Positions 12,375 to 24,165 of a DNA stretch of 64,000 bases are shown piece by piece. The notes under the pieces were generated by a model. It was not told where the DNA came from and did no database searches. It saw nothing but the letters and a program-made list of their open reading frames with translations. The DNA comes from Rhododendron vialii. Lineage: Eukaryota > Streptophyta > Magnoliopsida > Ericales > Ericaceae. The position numbers and the translations under genes are program-made. Each line of letters starts with the position of its first letter. Position 1 is the stretch's first letter. The stretch lies in the NCBI RefSeq assembly GCF_030253575.1, contig NC_080566.1:13300501-13364500 (forward strand), in the 5' to 3' direction.

Positions 12375-12543
12375 GAACATCTTCAGTCTTGACCCAAATC
12401 ATTTCCCAAATTTCAAATTTGGGCAAAAACCTCAAAACCTCATCTCCAATCATGACTCAAACCCTTTTCCATTTTTGGGTTTTACTCATTCTTTCCCCCA
12501 AATTTGGGACAACTCTTGCCTTGGCTCATTTTCCCAATAGCTA

Positions 12544-12578
<35 letters not shown>

Positions 12579-12717
12579 TATGTGTGTGTGTGGTATCTGG
12601 TATGAACTGTGAAGGAGCTGGTCACAGACCTTCGCCGGAAACGGTGCAGAGCTTTGCCGGAGTTGCAGAGCTTCCCTGGGGTTAGGGGTTTGAGTTGTGG
12701 AGGAGGAGGGAGGGAGG

Positions 12718-12760
<43 letters not shown>

Positions 12761-12994
12761 AGGGCTTCGGTGGTGGTAAGGCTTTGTCGATGGGGTCTCT
12801 AGTGGTGGTAGGACGGCGTTTGTGGGGAGGGCTTCGAAGCTAGTGCAGACGTTTGAAGAGGTAGTCCTAGGGAATTTGGGTTTGGGAGTAAGGAATTTGT
12901 GTTTGATGCTTACATATGTGTCCACCCAAAATAGGTTTTTACTTAAAATTTGACTCAAATATAAGTGAAAAATGGATGAACGCTGGAGATGGCT
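12375..12994. mobile_element. Tourist-like MITE (GAGCATCTCCA family), expanded by microsatellites
   Basis: The left end GAACATCTTCAG and the right end CTGGAGATGGCT are degenerate inverted copies of the GAGCATCTCCAA terminus common in plant Tourist/Harbinger MITEs. TTA flanks both sides (12372-12374 and 12995-12997), matching the family's 3-bp target site. Repeated CCCAAATTT-type inverted segments lie inside. Two (GA)n runs (12546-12575 and 12711-12755) lengthen it. Its interior segment with GCAGAGCTTTGCCGGAGTT is shared, inverted, with about 46550-46670 upstream of CPSF73 copy B. Confidence 0.6.
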
Positions 12995-12997
12995 TTA

Positions 12998-13520
12998 CGG
13001 TCCCTTTAGATGATGAGAAATGATGAAATAAGAAAGTAGTCAAAACATTTTATTTCTGTACTTATCTCTCCATTTCTTACCAAAATAGTTAATTCAAATG
13101 AATAATTTGGCTAGAAACAAAAACTCTTTTTTGTCCTTTACTCTTGAAAACGCTCCATCCATCCAAAGGGCGTGTTAGGGTTTAATTGGACACACACACT
13201 CTCTCTCTCTCTCTTGGGGATTTTGTAGAAACCATAGGACGTTCAAGTTAGGGTTTTAGCCATTGCATTCTCCTCTCTCTCTCTCTCTCTCTCTGTATCT
13301 ATATCTGCTCAGAAACTACGTAGGAAATTAGAAGGTATATTACCTCAGATTCTTTCAATCCAACTAAACCCTTTATTGCTAGTTTTTGTTCATAAATTCC
13401 TACTTGTTCTAGTTTCACAAAGCTTGTAAAAAGGGGTTTGTTGGACCTCGAAACTGAAGTAATTAATTGGCTTGTTTCTTGACAGCTGGGGAAGTGATTT
13501 GGGTTAAAGAGAGAAGAAGA
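12998..13520 (+). promoter_or_regulatory. Promoter and 5'-UTR of CPSF73-I copy A
   Basis: Two TTAGGGTTT telo-box motifs (13175-13183 and 13248-13256) flank (CT)n tracts at 13199-13213 and 13271-13293, a combination frequent in plant housekeeping promoters and leaders. A likely leader exon ends at about 13333 (TTAGAAG followed by GTATATTACC). A 5'-UTR intron runs to the acceptor TTCTTGACAG at about 13486, and the leader then continues to the ATG at 13521. The transcription start site is not determined. Confidence 0.5.
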
Positions 13521-16500
13521 ATGACTTCAACAGGACAACCCCAATCGTCTCTGAAGAGGCGTGATTCCTCGACTGGAACAAGGGAAGGGGACCAGCTGAT
13601 TATAACCCCTTTAGGCGCTGGCAGTGAAGTGGGTCGCTCCTGCGTCTACATGTCCTACAAAGGCAAAATAGTTCTGGTATATATTGCAATTCACTCTCAT
13701 GTACAATTTTTTTTCCCCACCTCTCGGTTATCGAGTTTCGTTGTTGAGACCCAAGTCATGTAATGTACTTGCACTTGCGTGAGCGCCGGCAAAAACGAAG
13801 CGTGAGCGTGGAAGCTTTTTCTTTCGAAAACTTTTCGAATTACTGAAATCCAGTAAGGCGGGGATTAAAACAGGAGCGTAGAGCTACGATGATTGAGAGA
13901 TAGGGTGGAGGGTCCTACTGAGAATTATGTGACCTAGGTTTAGACCATCTCCAGACCTTGCTTAAACTTGTACTATTTGATACCAACTACCAAGCACTCT
14001 AAAGGGAAATTAAATCTGAGCATAAATTTGAGTAAAGTTTCATAAAGGTATAGTTTGAAATTTGGAAGACATAAAACAGCCTTTGAAAGATTTTGCGTAA
14101 AACAACCTTTGACTCATTTGAGTCAAGGAGTGGACGGGGTTTAAAGGGATTCTTGAGTGAGAGTCACAGACTAGGATTGGGGTATTCGTGTATCTTTGAT
14201 ATGATTGTGTTTTGCCTCCTCCAACAGTTTGACTGTGGAATTCATCCTGCTTACTCGGGGATGGCTGCTTTGCCATACTTTGACGAAATTGATCCTGCTA
14301 CCATTGATGTGCTTCTTGTTACACAGTATGTACCCCTGCTTCTTGTTCTTTTATAGACTAATAATTTAACATACTATGTTTTATATGATCTCCTTGCTTA
14401 TGATTGTTTGTTATTGTCCATTTAGTATCAAATCAGCTTATTTCATGCGACCTGATTTACCTTTCGGATTGTTCTTCTGGTTTTTATTGGAAAAGCAATT
14501 TCTGTCTACTCCTGGGCTGTGTACTCTGTGAATTTTGATTAATAAATTGCTGCTTTTATTTATTCCGAGATAGAGTTTGTTGGAATTGCAATGCAGGACA
14601 AAAGGTATCGCTTGCTTGAAAGCTTGTTGAGCTGCTGCCAAGCTAGTGCAGTTATTGGTTAAGACACATTTAAGCTCTGTCTGACCAAATAAAAGTTCTT
14701 TTGCTTTATGTGTCAATACAATGTTGAACGTGAAGCAACCCACTAGGGTAGCTAATCAGTCCAAGGTTATTTTCAACCCCACTGGCGACACCTGGACTTA
14801 TCCGTAGATTATCCTGCGTTACTGCAGGAGTGGGTCCAAAGTGGCCCTTCCTTGGTGGGGTTCCTCAAATGCAAAAACTAGGAAATAAAAATATTGAGTA
14901 TAAAGTCCTTGGTTCATACTTCATACAGGCTTGCCCTTCATTCATTTCTGGCCATCTAAACCCAATTGAAATTTGAAATTCCTGCGTTGAATGAGATTTT
15001 TGTAAGAGGTCAAGTTGCATTAAAAAGTTAGCGTCTGACATTTTGCAGGCATCGGATTGCAGAAATATTGCTTGTAAACATGTCTAAGGAGCTTGATGCA
15101 TCTTGTCCACCAGCTGAAAGTTTACAATGAGTCAAAATTGTTCATTTGTTGACACATACAGAAGTTTTCTGTTGCCTTTTCTAAATGCCATTTGCTATTT
15201 TATGCAATGGATTTGTTCTGTTCTAAAATTCAGTTCTTGGATAGTTTCTGTGGTGCCGTATCAATCTATTTTCTAAATAGCTTTTAGTATGCCTATGCCT
15301 TGCCTTCAGTTTTATGGTATGAATCAATCTCTTTCGCCATCACTGTTGACATTCTTAATCAGTACGGTGCTTTTTTTGTTTCAATTTTTTCGTCTGATTA
15401 TTGGATGTTTATGCTATATATGATATTATTTCTTGGTTGCAGCTTTCATTTGGATCATGCTGCTTCCCTTCCTTACTTTTTGGAGAAGGTTTGTCTCTTT
15501 CTTTAGTACGCTTTTACTCAAGCAGCGCTCTTTCATTTCTTGTAGATGCTAAAACCTTTAGGTTTTGTTTGGTAGACAACATTCAAAGGGAGAGTGTTTA
15601 TGACCCATGCAACAAAGGCTATCTATAAGTTGATGTTGTCTGACTATGTGAAAGTGAGCAAAGTTTCGGTTGAAGATATGTTGTATGATGAACAAGACAT
15701 TCTTCGCTCTATGGACAAAATTGAGGTATGTTTATTTATTCTTGATGTTTGCTTAATACTATCTTCCTTTTTTCTGGATCTTTTTCCAAGAATGCTATTT
15801 TCACTTTCGTCTTGGTTCATAATTTGAATAACAATTCTTGTGGTAAATGTTTTATGGCGTGCGATTAAAAAGGGGATCATTATTAAGGAATTTAGTGTAG
15901 ACAATTTGTTTTGTTCTCCCTTGAGAATTAAGAAGTATTAGCAATCAGTGGATTGTGTTTGTATTTCCTCTATTCCATCCGAATGAATGTGCTTCTATCC
16001 GAATGAATGTGCTTTTGGTATTGTGTTGGTTTTCCAAATCTTCTTATGAAAAAAGACTGATTCCTCCAAAGAACATATTGCATTTGTTCCTTCCTAGAAG
16101 ACAAGTCTCATTAGTGAGCTCATTTTTTATTCCAAACATTGGTAGGTTGATTAGTTTTGAGCTCCTGCGCCAACAGTACATTTTTGTTACTCAATTGAAA
16201 CTTTCTCTACAATATTGAATGGGTTCCTCAGATGGAAAATAGCTTCACGCCAATGCACGGCATATTTACTAAATCTTATTCAGAAAATTTACCTATATAT
16301 CTATTAAATCTTCTGTGTTTTCCCCCCTTCTTGAATAGGACTTCCTAATGAGTTATTTCATTTTATCTACTTGTTGCATGATAACCTCCACTTTTTACAA
16401 GAAAATGCTGATAAAGAACTATATGCATGTGGAATATCTTGAGCATTAATTGCTCGTCTCTACCCTAACTAGTATGACATCTTCAATCGGGTTGTTTCAT

Positions 16501-19500
16501 TATTGTCTGAGGTCAGTGTTGTGAGAGAAAGAAGGAAAAGTGTATAGGGTGTTAACTAACCCTAACACAGGTGAGCTTTATTTATATTATGTGGCGACTA
16601 GTTACATAACATAAGCAACCAATGTGGGACTAAGTCCAACTCTATTCTAACACTCCCCCTCAAGCTGGAGAATAAATATCATAAAATCCCAGCTTGTTAT
16701 GTAACAACTCTAAACGTGGTTTAACTAAAGGTTTATGAAGATATCTGCCAACTGAGCTCCTGTAGACATGAAAGGGGTAGCCAACAAGCTACTATCTATC
16801 TTCTCCCGAACAATATGACAATCTACCTCAATGTGTTTGGTTCTCTCATGAAATACCGGATTCGAAGCGATATGAATTGCTGTCTGATTATCACAATACA
16901 TAGGAATAGGTAACTGTACGCCAAGTCCCAACTCCTCGAGCAAAGCTCTCAACCATACAACCTCGCATGTAGTATGAGCCCTGGCACGATACTCTGCTTC
17001 AGCACTGGATCGAGCAACCACAGTTTGTTTCTTGCTCTTCCAGGTAACTTAATTTCCACCAACAAAAGTACAGTACCCAGTTGTGGACCGTCTATTAGAT
17101 GGTGATCCTGCCCAATCAGCGTCGGTAAAGGCTTCAACACGCAAATGACCATTTGAACGATAAAACAAGCCACGTCCAGGATGAGCCTTGAGATACTTCA
17201 CAATACGAAGACAAGCTTCCCAATGTGGAAAACGAGGGGCTGACATGAACTGACTTACCATACTGACAACAAATGAGATATCAAGCCGTGTATTGGTGAG
17301 ATAATTCAGCTTGCCTACCAAGCGACGATAATGGTTTGGATGAGGAAATATCTTCCTCTGATCAACACACAATTTGATGTTTGGATCCATAGGAGTCTCC
17401 GCAGGCTTTGCTCCCAATAAACCAGTCTCCTCTAGAATATCTAGCGTATACTTTCTTTGAGATAGGCTGATCCCTTCCTTGGATTTTGCTACCTCAATAC
17501 CCAAGAAATATCGTAGTTTACCCAAATCTTTGGTGTGAAACTAACGCTGTAAGAAACTAAGAACTATTTCAGCTCATCAATACCTTTATGATCATCCCCA
17601 GTAATAATAATATCATCCACATACACAATCAACAATACTCTTCCCCGATCTGACTGAATAGAAAAGACAGAATGATCAGAATGAGAGCGACGCATACCAA
17701 ACTGCAACACAACATCACTAAACCTGCCAAACCAAGCTCGAGGGGACTGCTTAAGACCATAGAGGGCTTTGCGAAGGCGACACACCTGAGAACGCTCCCC
17801 CTGAGCAACAAATCCAAGAGGTTGCTCCTTAGTTACACGGAGCGGGAGCGGGAGCGGGAGCGGGGACGGGGACGGGGGAGCGGATGATCATAAAAGGGTG
17901 GAAGCGCCATTGGGAGCGGTTAGGAAAAATTATTAAAATTATTAATATATTTTGGAATTTTATATTGTTAAATGTCAATATAAAAATATTATTCTACCAC
18001 ATAAAATATTACTATTAAAATTATAAGTTTCTAGTTATATTTCAACATTTTTATTGTAGCACATGATTACACAATAGAGATCTTGTGCAAATTAAGTAGG
18101 CATAAAAGTTAAAGGCATTAATATGACTCTAGAAGGTTAATATCAGATATGCACACCAACAAGAACAAAACTACTTTAAAGGTATCAATTGCAGCTTGAA
18201 TCGTAAGTCTCTCAACCGTTTTTTTGGTGTAAGTTCCCGTATAGGTAAGGAACGAGTTCCCATCGTCATTGGGACGAGTTTCTTGGAGTTCCCTTTGACG
18301 GAAACGCGGAAACGCGTTTCTGTCGAAGAAACGTGAGCATAGTTGAAGGTTCTTGCAACTAAGGGTTGCTCCATATAAACCTCCTCGAGCAGGCCACCGT
18401 GTAGAAATGCATTTTGACATCTAACTGAAACAAGGGCCAACCAAGATTGGCAGCCATAGAAATAAGAATACGAACAGAGTTAATCTTGGCCACCGGAGAG
18501 AGTCTCGGCATAATCAACGCCATACGTCTGGGTATAGCCTTTGGCCACAAAACGGGCCTTGTACCGTTCTACTGTGCCATCCTAATTATACTTAACGGTA
18601 AATATCCACCGACATCCAACAGTAGACTTTCCTGGTGGAAGATAAACCAACTCCCAAGTGCCATTGTCATGAAGAGCAGACATCTCAGCCTCCATAGCTG
18701 TCCGCCACTCAGAAACAGATAAGGCCTCCTGAACAGTGTTAGGAACAAAAATGGACGAAATAGAAGTAGTAAAAGCACGAAGGGACGGAGACAGATGATC
18801 ATAGGAAACAAACCGAGCAATAGGATGAAATGTGCTAGACCGAATACCTTTGCGAAGAGCTATAGGAAGACCAGGTGATGGCGGAGGGGGAGGTGGGGGT
18901 GGAGGGGAAGGTGCAACCGGATCTTGGGATAGAGGAGGCGTGGTGGCTGGTACTTGTGGGGCTGTTAATACTTGTTGCCGACGAACATACATCTGCAAGG
19001 GAGGACCAGATGGTACACAAATAGGAAACATAGAAGCTAGGGTTTAGGTTAGGATTGTAGGGATTATGTACAAAGGCTAGGGTTGTGGTGGTTTAGGATT
19101 AAGGTTAAGATCCTGCTCTGATACCATGTTGTGAGAGAAAGAAGGAAAAGTGTATAGGGTGTTAACTAACCCTAACACAGGTGAGCTTTATTTATATTAT
19201 GTGGCGACTAGTTACATAACATAAGCAACCAATGTGGGACTAAGTCCAACTCTATTCTAACAGTCAGAACTACATTATTTGTAGTTCAAAACTTGAAAAT
19301 TTAGATATGTGATAATACTATACCTTTGGCTTTCTCAAGTTCTGCTCCATTTATTGTATTCTACAAAGGTCACTCCCTATAGCTTCCTTTCCTATCTTCT
19401 TTTGGGTTTCTTGGTTTCAAGTTTTGGCTGGGAGTTCTAGTGAACGCACAAACTTATCACAGCTCTCTTATTCACGGGACTACCACTCCCCTTTTGTCCC

Positions 19501-21421
19501 TTGGTCTCATCGGTTCTTGTAGACCAAATATCTGGGCAGTAGGAATAATTTATTGGACATAGCAAGTTAATTGGTTTCTATTTAATGAAATAAAATGGCC
19601 TCATTTGATATAACTGGTGACTGGTGTTGACAAATTAAAATCACCCTGCTAGTTGTCCTCATTCAGTGGTCGAGTTATTATTCTTTTGGAATTGTGGTTT
19701 CCTGGAAACTAAATTTATTTTCAACCTGAAGCTTAATCGTCTATTGTTCATATTTGACACAGAATCCCTCTTTGCAGGTTATTGACTTTCATCAGACCTT
19801 AGAAGTTAACGGGATCCGTTTCTGGTGTTACACTGCTGGCCACGTGCTTGGTGCTGCCATGTTTATGGTAGACATTGCAGGTGTCAGAGTCCTCTACACC
19901 GGAGACTACTCACGCGAAGAGGATCGTCATCTCCGTGCTGCCGAACTTCCGCAATTTTCACCTGACATTTGCATCATTGAATCCACCTACGGCGTTCAGC
20001 TCCACCAACCACGACACATCAGAGAGAAGCGATTCTCCGATGTTATCCACTCCACCGTTTCCCAAGGTGGTCGAGTCCTAATTCCCGCATTTGCTCTCGG
20101 CCGTGCCCAAGAACTTCTTTTGATCCTCGATGAGTATTGGTCAAACCATCCAGAGCTCCACAACATTCCTATCTATTATGCCTCCCCACTGGCGAAAAGA
20201 TGCATGGCGGTTTACCAGACCTACATAAATTCCATGAACGAGAGGATCAGGAACCAATTTGCCAACTCAAACCCGTTTGATTTCAAGCACATATCGCCTT
20301 TGAAGAGTATCGAGAATTTTAATGACGTTGGACCGTCGGTGGTGATGGCGAGTCCGGGTGGGCTCCAAAGTGGGCTATCTCGACAGCTATTTGATAAGTG
20401 GTGTGCGGATAAGAAAAATGCTTGTGTTATTCCTGGATATGTTGTGGAGGGAACATTAGCCAAAACCATCATCAATGAACCCAAAGAAGTTACCCTAATG
20501 AACGGTCTGACAGCTCCTCTTAATATGCAGGTTCACTACATCTCCTTCTCAGCTCATGCGGATTACGCTCAGACGAGTGCATTCCTGAAAGAACTCATGC
20601 CGCCTAACATAATTCTTGTTCATGGAGAAGCGAATGAGATGGGGAGGCTAAAGCAGAAGCTTATTACCTTATTTGCCGACGGAAACACAAAAATTATTTC
20701 CCCTAAGAACTGCCAGTCTGTTGAAATGTACTTCAACTCAGAGAAAATGGCGAAGACGATTGGAAAACTTGCAGAAAAGGTCCCAGAAATTGGTGAATCG
20801 GTCAGCGGCTTATTGGTGAAGAAGGGTTTCACTTATCAGATCATGGCGCCAGATGATCTCCACGTCTTCTCTCAGCTATCCACCGCGAACATCATTCAGA
20901 GGATGACCATCCCTTACTCTGGTGCCTTTGGTGTGATCAAATACAGACTTCAGCAGATATACGAGAGTGTAGAGTCTTCAACGGATGAGGAGTCTGGGGT
21001 TTTGACTTTGCGAGTTCACGATAGAGTTACGGTGAAGCAGGAATCGGATAAGCATATCTCCGTGCATTGGAATGCAGACCCCATTAGCGACATGGTGTCT
21101 GACTCGATTGTGGCTTTGGTCTTGAATGTGAGCCGGGAGATGCCTAAAATAGTTGAAGAGCCGGAACCTGGGATAAACGAGGAAGAAAACAAGAAGAAGG
21201 TTGAAAAGATATCCCATGCTTTGCTTGTTTCCCTTTTTGGAGACGTGAAGCAGGGAGAGAATGGTAAATTGCTGATAAGAGTAGATGGAAACGTGGCGCA
21301 TCTTGATAAACAGAGTGGGGATGTCGAGAGCGAAAACGAAGGTCTTAGGGAAAGAGTGAGGACGGCGTTTCGGAGAATCCAAAGTGCTGTGAAGCCAATC
21401 CCCATTTCTGCTGCTTCTTAG
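13521..21421 (+). CDS. CPSF73-I: CPSF73-I (cleavage and polyadenylation specificity factor subunit 3-I), copy A
   Basis: Five coding exons: 13521-13676, 14228-14325, 15443-15488, 15576-15725 and 19778-21421. Together they are 2094 nt, encoding 697 residues, close to the ~693 of Arabidopsis. The product is the endonuclease that cuts pre-mRNA before polyadenylation in the nuclear CPSF complex. Metallo-beta-lactamase motifs are complete: HFHLDH at residues 85-90 (the first His is split by intron 2), AGH at 170-172 and TGD at 191-193. The beta-CASP half has the PGGLQSG loop at 343-349 and the late histidines H410 (SAHADY) and H432 (VHGEA). The C-terminal domain is complete. All splice sites are GT-AG. 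Intron 4 is swollen to 4.05 kb by a copia insertion. An almost identical second gene lies 34 kb downstream in the same orientation. I consider copy A functional, provided intron 4 is spliced efficiently. Confidence 0.95.
16517..16652 (-). repeat. 3' LTR of the copia element
   Basis: Identical 136-bp partner of the repeat at 19127-19262. The polypurine tract lies directly inside it at 16653-16661, as expected for the 3' LTR of a minus-strand element. At 136 bp this is short for a copia LTR and close to TRIM-type lengths. Confidence 0.92.
16725..19031 (-). pseudogene. Copia pol remnant: integrase tail, reverse transcriptase, RNase H
   Basis: Reading the minus strand from 19031, an ATG opens a proline-rich integrase tail, followed by the reverse transcriptase start ([32 protein letters not shown]). 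Then come LFQLDVK (about 18440), [16 protein letters not shown] (about 17780-17730), the catalytic [13 protein letters not shown] (about 17630-17590), [12 protein letters not shown] (about 17520) and the RNase H part [33 protein letters not shown] and ADIF (about 17010-16740). A TAG stop follows VKYN at about 18580. Single-base losses occur near 18500 and 18415, a TAG and a shift occur near 17555-17530, and the hAT-like MITE interrupts the frame at 17828-18363. No functional protein can be made; mobility must have been supplied by a relative. Confidence 0.9.
17828..18363. mobile_element. Nested hAT-like MITE, 536 bp
   Basis: It interrupts the copia reverse transcriptase between the codons for EQP and LGF. 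An 8-bp direct repeat GGTTGCTC lies on both sides (17820-17827 and 18364-18371). Short terminal inverted repeats are CTTAGTTACA on the left and, in reverse complement, CTTAGTTGCA on the right. Removing the insert and one repeat restores a normal copia reading across the junction. An 8-bp duplication is typical of hAT elements. The interior is non-coding, with a GGAGCGGGAGCG-rich left end and an AT-rich centre. Confidence 0.8.
19127..19262 (-). repeat. 5' LTR of the copia element
   Basis: A 136-bp terminal repeat that by eye is identical to the one at 16517-16652. Plus-strand termini are TGTTGTGAGAG and TATTCTAACA. Because the element lies on the minus strand and the primer-binding site abuts this copy, it is the 5' LTR. 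The identity means the insertion is recent. Confidence 0.92.
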
Positions 21422-23344
21422 TTTGAGTTTTGTAGGAGCTAATTATGCTAACTATTTGTAATGGGTATTTAGAATCATTTCCTTTTCCTCTTTGACTTTG
21501 AGCAATGGGATCTCTATGCGTAATGGGTATCACCACTTCGTTATGAGTCTTCAATGATGTTATAAGCAACTCTTGACAGGTGCCCACTCTGAGAAAGCAG
21601 GTTTTATTCAAGGACATCTCATATAGTGCTCTACTTTGTGTGCATTATTCGACTATCCTCTCTTATTAGTTTCCTTTGTGACAATACTCCCAAGGCTTCG
21701 CAAGTTTGGGCTTGTCAAAATCAATGTTTTTTTCTCCCCCCCCGCCCCCCCCGACTTGATTGTGTGCATACGGATACTCTGGAATATCAATGAAGGAAGC
21801 ATGGTAATGTGTACATAAATTAATTTGGATCTCTAAGCCTATCATCTCTGGTGCCATTTGACTTTGATTTGAAGGCATTGTTCTGCAGCAAAAAAAAGGT
21901 ATAAGGGGGTCACTGTTTCAATGGTATTCTGTGAGCAGTCACTTTGTGCATATTGCCCAAGTTTAGGTCTGTCTCCAATCCTTCCCTATTCATACCTCCA
22001 ATGATTGGGAACTAAATGGGTTCTGTTGTTGTTCTGGCACATTCAAGTCACAGTTATGTAACCCAAGAACAACAGTTTTAAGGTGGGTCCATGCTAGAAA
22101 GGACATCGCGTCCGTGGTGCAATGAAATATTTCGTTACATCTTAGGTCTCTTGTTACCTTTTGTTGTTTAATCAGTTCCACCTTTTGTATGTTAGCAAGT
22201 CTTGTATGCTAGCTGCAGTCCAACTGATATGTGCATTAGTAGCTCAGTTTTTCAGGGCCATTGCGTGGCTAGCCCTATTTTTTTGTACCAGTCTGATTGC
22301 TTTGTGGGGAAGAAAAGAGTAATGGGGGTAATTAACCAGCGTAAGAAATACACCCAGTAAAGGCTTTTGGATGGCAGAGGGAGACCAGTCTGGCCTATGC
22401 TCTCCCTTCATTTTCTCAAGAAGATACTACTTTTTCACTCCAGTTTCTCCCTCTTTTCTGCTACAACTTTATGAATCAAAACCATGCAAATTTGTGGGAC
22501 AGTAATCGAAATCCTCCTTAAAGAAAATTAATTATGATACATGGCTTTGTTCTTACGTCATTCTTCAATTCGTGCTTCTTCTTCTTGTTGTTGATGAGTG
22601 TTTTTATGTAAATGATTATTCAAAGAAACTGGGGATGAGACGTGCCAAAATCATGTATTGTGGGATTTGTCGTACTGATCCGAGATTAAAAACAAATGAT
22701 GGTCCCCCGTATGCAATTTCATATTCTGTGTGTATGTGTGTGACTCTCTTTCAATAATGAAGTTATTGTTTGGCTTGCCATCAGTTATTAGATAAGAATC
22801 AGTCCACAAGTCAGACGAACACTGGGGTTTTTGTTTACTCGTGTGCTTTTCTTATCTTAGAGATAACAGAACTTTCATTGGGTGTAAGTTCTCATTTTTT
22901 TTAGAACTTGTGGAAGGGAAAGGAAAAGAAGTAAAAATGTTTAGAAAATGGGTAGAAAGTGTGTTTCTTCTCTTGTTTGGTTCTAGAAAGAAAATGAAAG
23001 AAAAGGATTCTCTTGTGTTTTTTTTGGTTATAAAAGAAAAAATACTGAATTCAATTTCACCTATTCTTTGGAAGAAGAAAACAGAGGAAAACTTGAGATT
23101 GTCGAAATTGTTCTCTCATCTCCACCAAACTCTCAACTCCAGCAGTCCATTCAGATCCCAGCCGACTGCGGCATCTCTTCCTCTCGTCCCAACTGGCCAA
23201 CACTTACCACCCTCTGGAACTAATTACCCCATTTCATCCTCTCCATCCTCGCTCCACATCCACTAAATCACCATTAAACCCACCATCTCACAACTAGAAC
23301 CGTTACTAGCTTCAATTAGTAACTTGGAAGTGTAGTTTCAACTA
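21422..23344. other. CPSF73 copy A 3'-UTR and downstream spacer
   Basis: The first ~200 bp after the stop are similar to the sequence after copy B (shared GCAATGGGATCTCT and TCTTCAATGATGTTATAAGC), so they belong to the duplicated unit. A C-rich run lies at about 21737-21754. After about 21660 the similarity to the copy B side is lost. No further gene is supported; an open frame at 22841-23266 has no recognisable motif and looks compositionally random. Confidence 0.5.
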
Positions 23345-24165
23345 GAGCAAAGTTTCAGTGGAAGATATGCTGTATGATGAACATGACAACATTCTTCGCT
23401 CTATGGACAAAATTGAGTTACGTTATTTATTCTTGATGTTTCCTTAATACTATCTTTCTTTTCCGGAAATTTTTCAGAGAAACTTTCGTCTTGGCTTCTT
23501 AATTGGAATGACAATTTTTGTGGTAAATGTTTACGGTATTAAAAACGGATCATTATTAAGAAATTTAGTTTAGACAATTTGTTTTGTTCTCCCTTGAGGA
23601 TTAAGAAGTATTAGCAGTTGGTGGATTGTGTTTGTATTTCCTATGTTTCATCTGGATTAAATGAATGTGCTACTGTTATTGCGTTGTTTTTCCAAATTTT
23701 CTTACGAGAAAGAGACTGATTTCTCCAAAGAACAGGTTGTATTTATTACTCCGTAGAAGACAAGTCTCAAAGTTGTTTTTTTTTTTTTTCCCCAAACATT
23801 GTTAGGATTGATTTATTTTGAGCTCCCGCGTCAGCAGTACATTGTTGTTACCCAATTGGAACTTTCTCTACGGTATTGAATGGGTTTGTGAGATGGAGAA
23901 TAGCTTCAAGCCAATTCGCGATGTATTTACTAAATCTAATTCAGAAAATTTACCTATATCTTAAATCTTCTTTGTTTTTTTCCCTTCTTGAATAGGACTT
24001 CTTAGTTCTTAATGAGCTAGATGCATGTAGAATATCTTATTTGCCGAAGCTTATTACCTTATTTGCCGATGGAAACACCAAAATTATTTCCCCTAAGAAC
24101 TGCCACTCTGTTGAAATGTACTTCAACCCAGAGAAAATGGCGAAAATGATTGGAAAACTTGGTTA
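23345..24165 (+). pseudogene. Truncated CPSF73 copy (part of exon 4, intron 4, short piece of exon 5)
   Basis: About 23345-23418 match the second half of CPSF73 exon 4 ([18 protein letters not shown]), with three extra bases ACA and a donor changed from GAGGTATG to GAGTTACG. About 23419-24040 follow the start of intron 4 of the two full genes. At about 24041 the match jumps to an exon-5 segment ([27 protein letters not shown]) ending at about 24165. The start of the gene, most of exon 5 and the stop are missing. It lies 1.9 kb downstream of copy A. It cannot encode a working factor and marks an extra round of local duplication or rearrangement. Confidence 0.88.

Larger units (their letters stand above)
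16517..19262 (-). mobile_element. Deleted Ty1/copia retrotransposon in intron 4 of CPSF73 copy A
   Basis: The element is 2746 bp, oriented opposite to the host gene. It is flanked by the 5-bp duplication GTCAG (16512-16516 and 19263-19267). Copy B of the gene has a single GTCAG at the same intron position (about 50807-50811), so an empty site is visible. Ends are intact: LTRs of 136 bp starting TG and ending CA, a PBS TGGTATCAGAGC (complement of 19115-19126) directly next to the 5' LTR and matching initiator tRNA-Met, and a polypurine tract GAGGGGGAG (complement of 16653-16661) next to the 3' LTR. Gag, protease and most of integrase are missing; only the integrase tail, reverse transcriptase and RNase H remain, with breaks. 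A hAT-like MITE is nested inside. Confidence 0.93.

Noticed and set aside
12482..12958. 158-residue open frame on the minus strand
   Set aside because: Driven by (GA)n repeats inside a MITE; SLSLSLSL and PPSLPPPP runs and no conserved motif.
17672..17887. Plus-strand open frame opposite the copia reverse transcriptase
   Set aside because: Shadow of the pol reading frame ending in an Arg/Gly-rich stretch produced by the MITE's GGAGCG repeats.
22841..23266. 141-residue open frame downstream of CPSF73 copy A
   Set aside because: No recognisable domain, Lys/Phe-rich and Ser-rich ends typical of random AT-rich DNA; no splice or promoter support.
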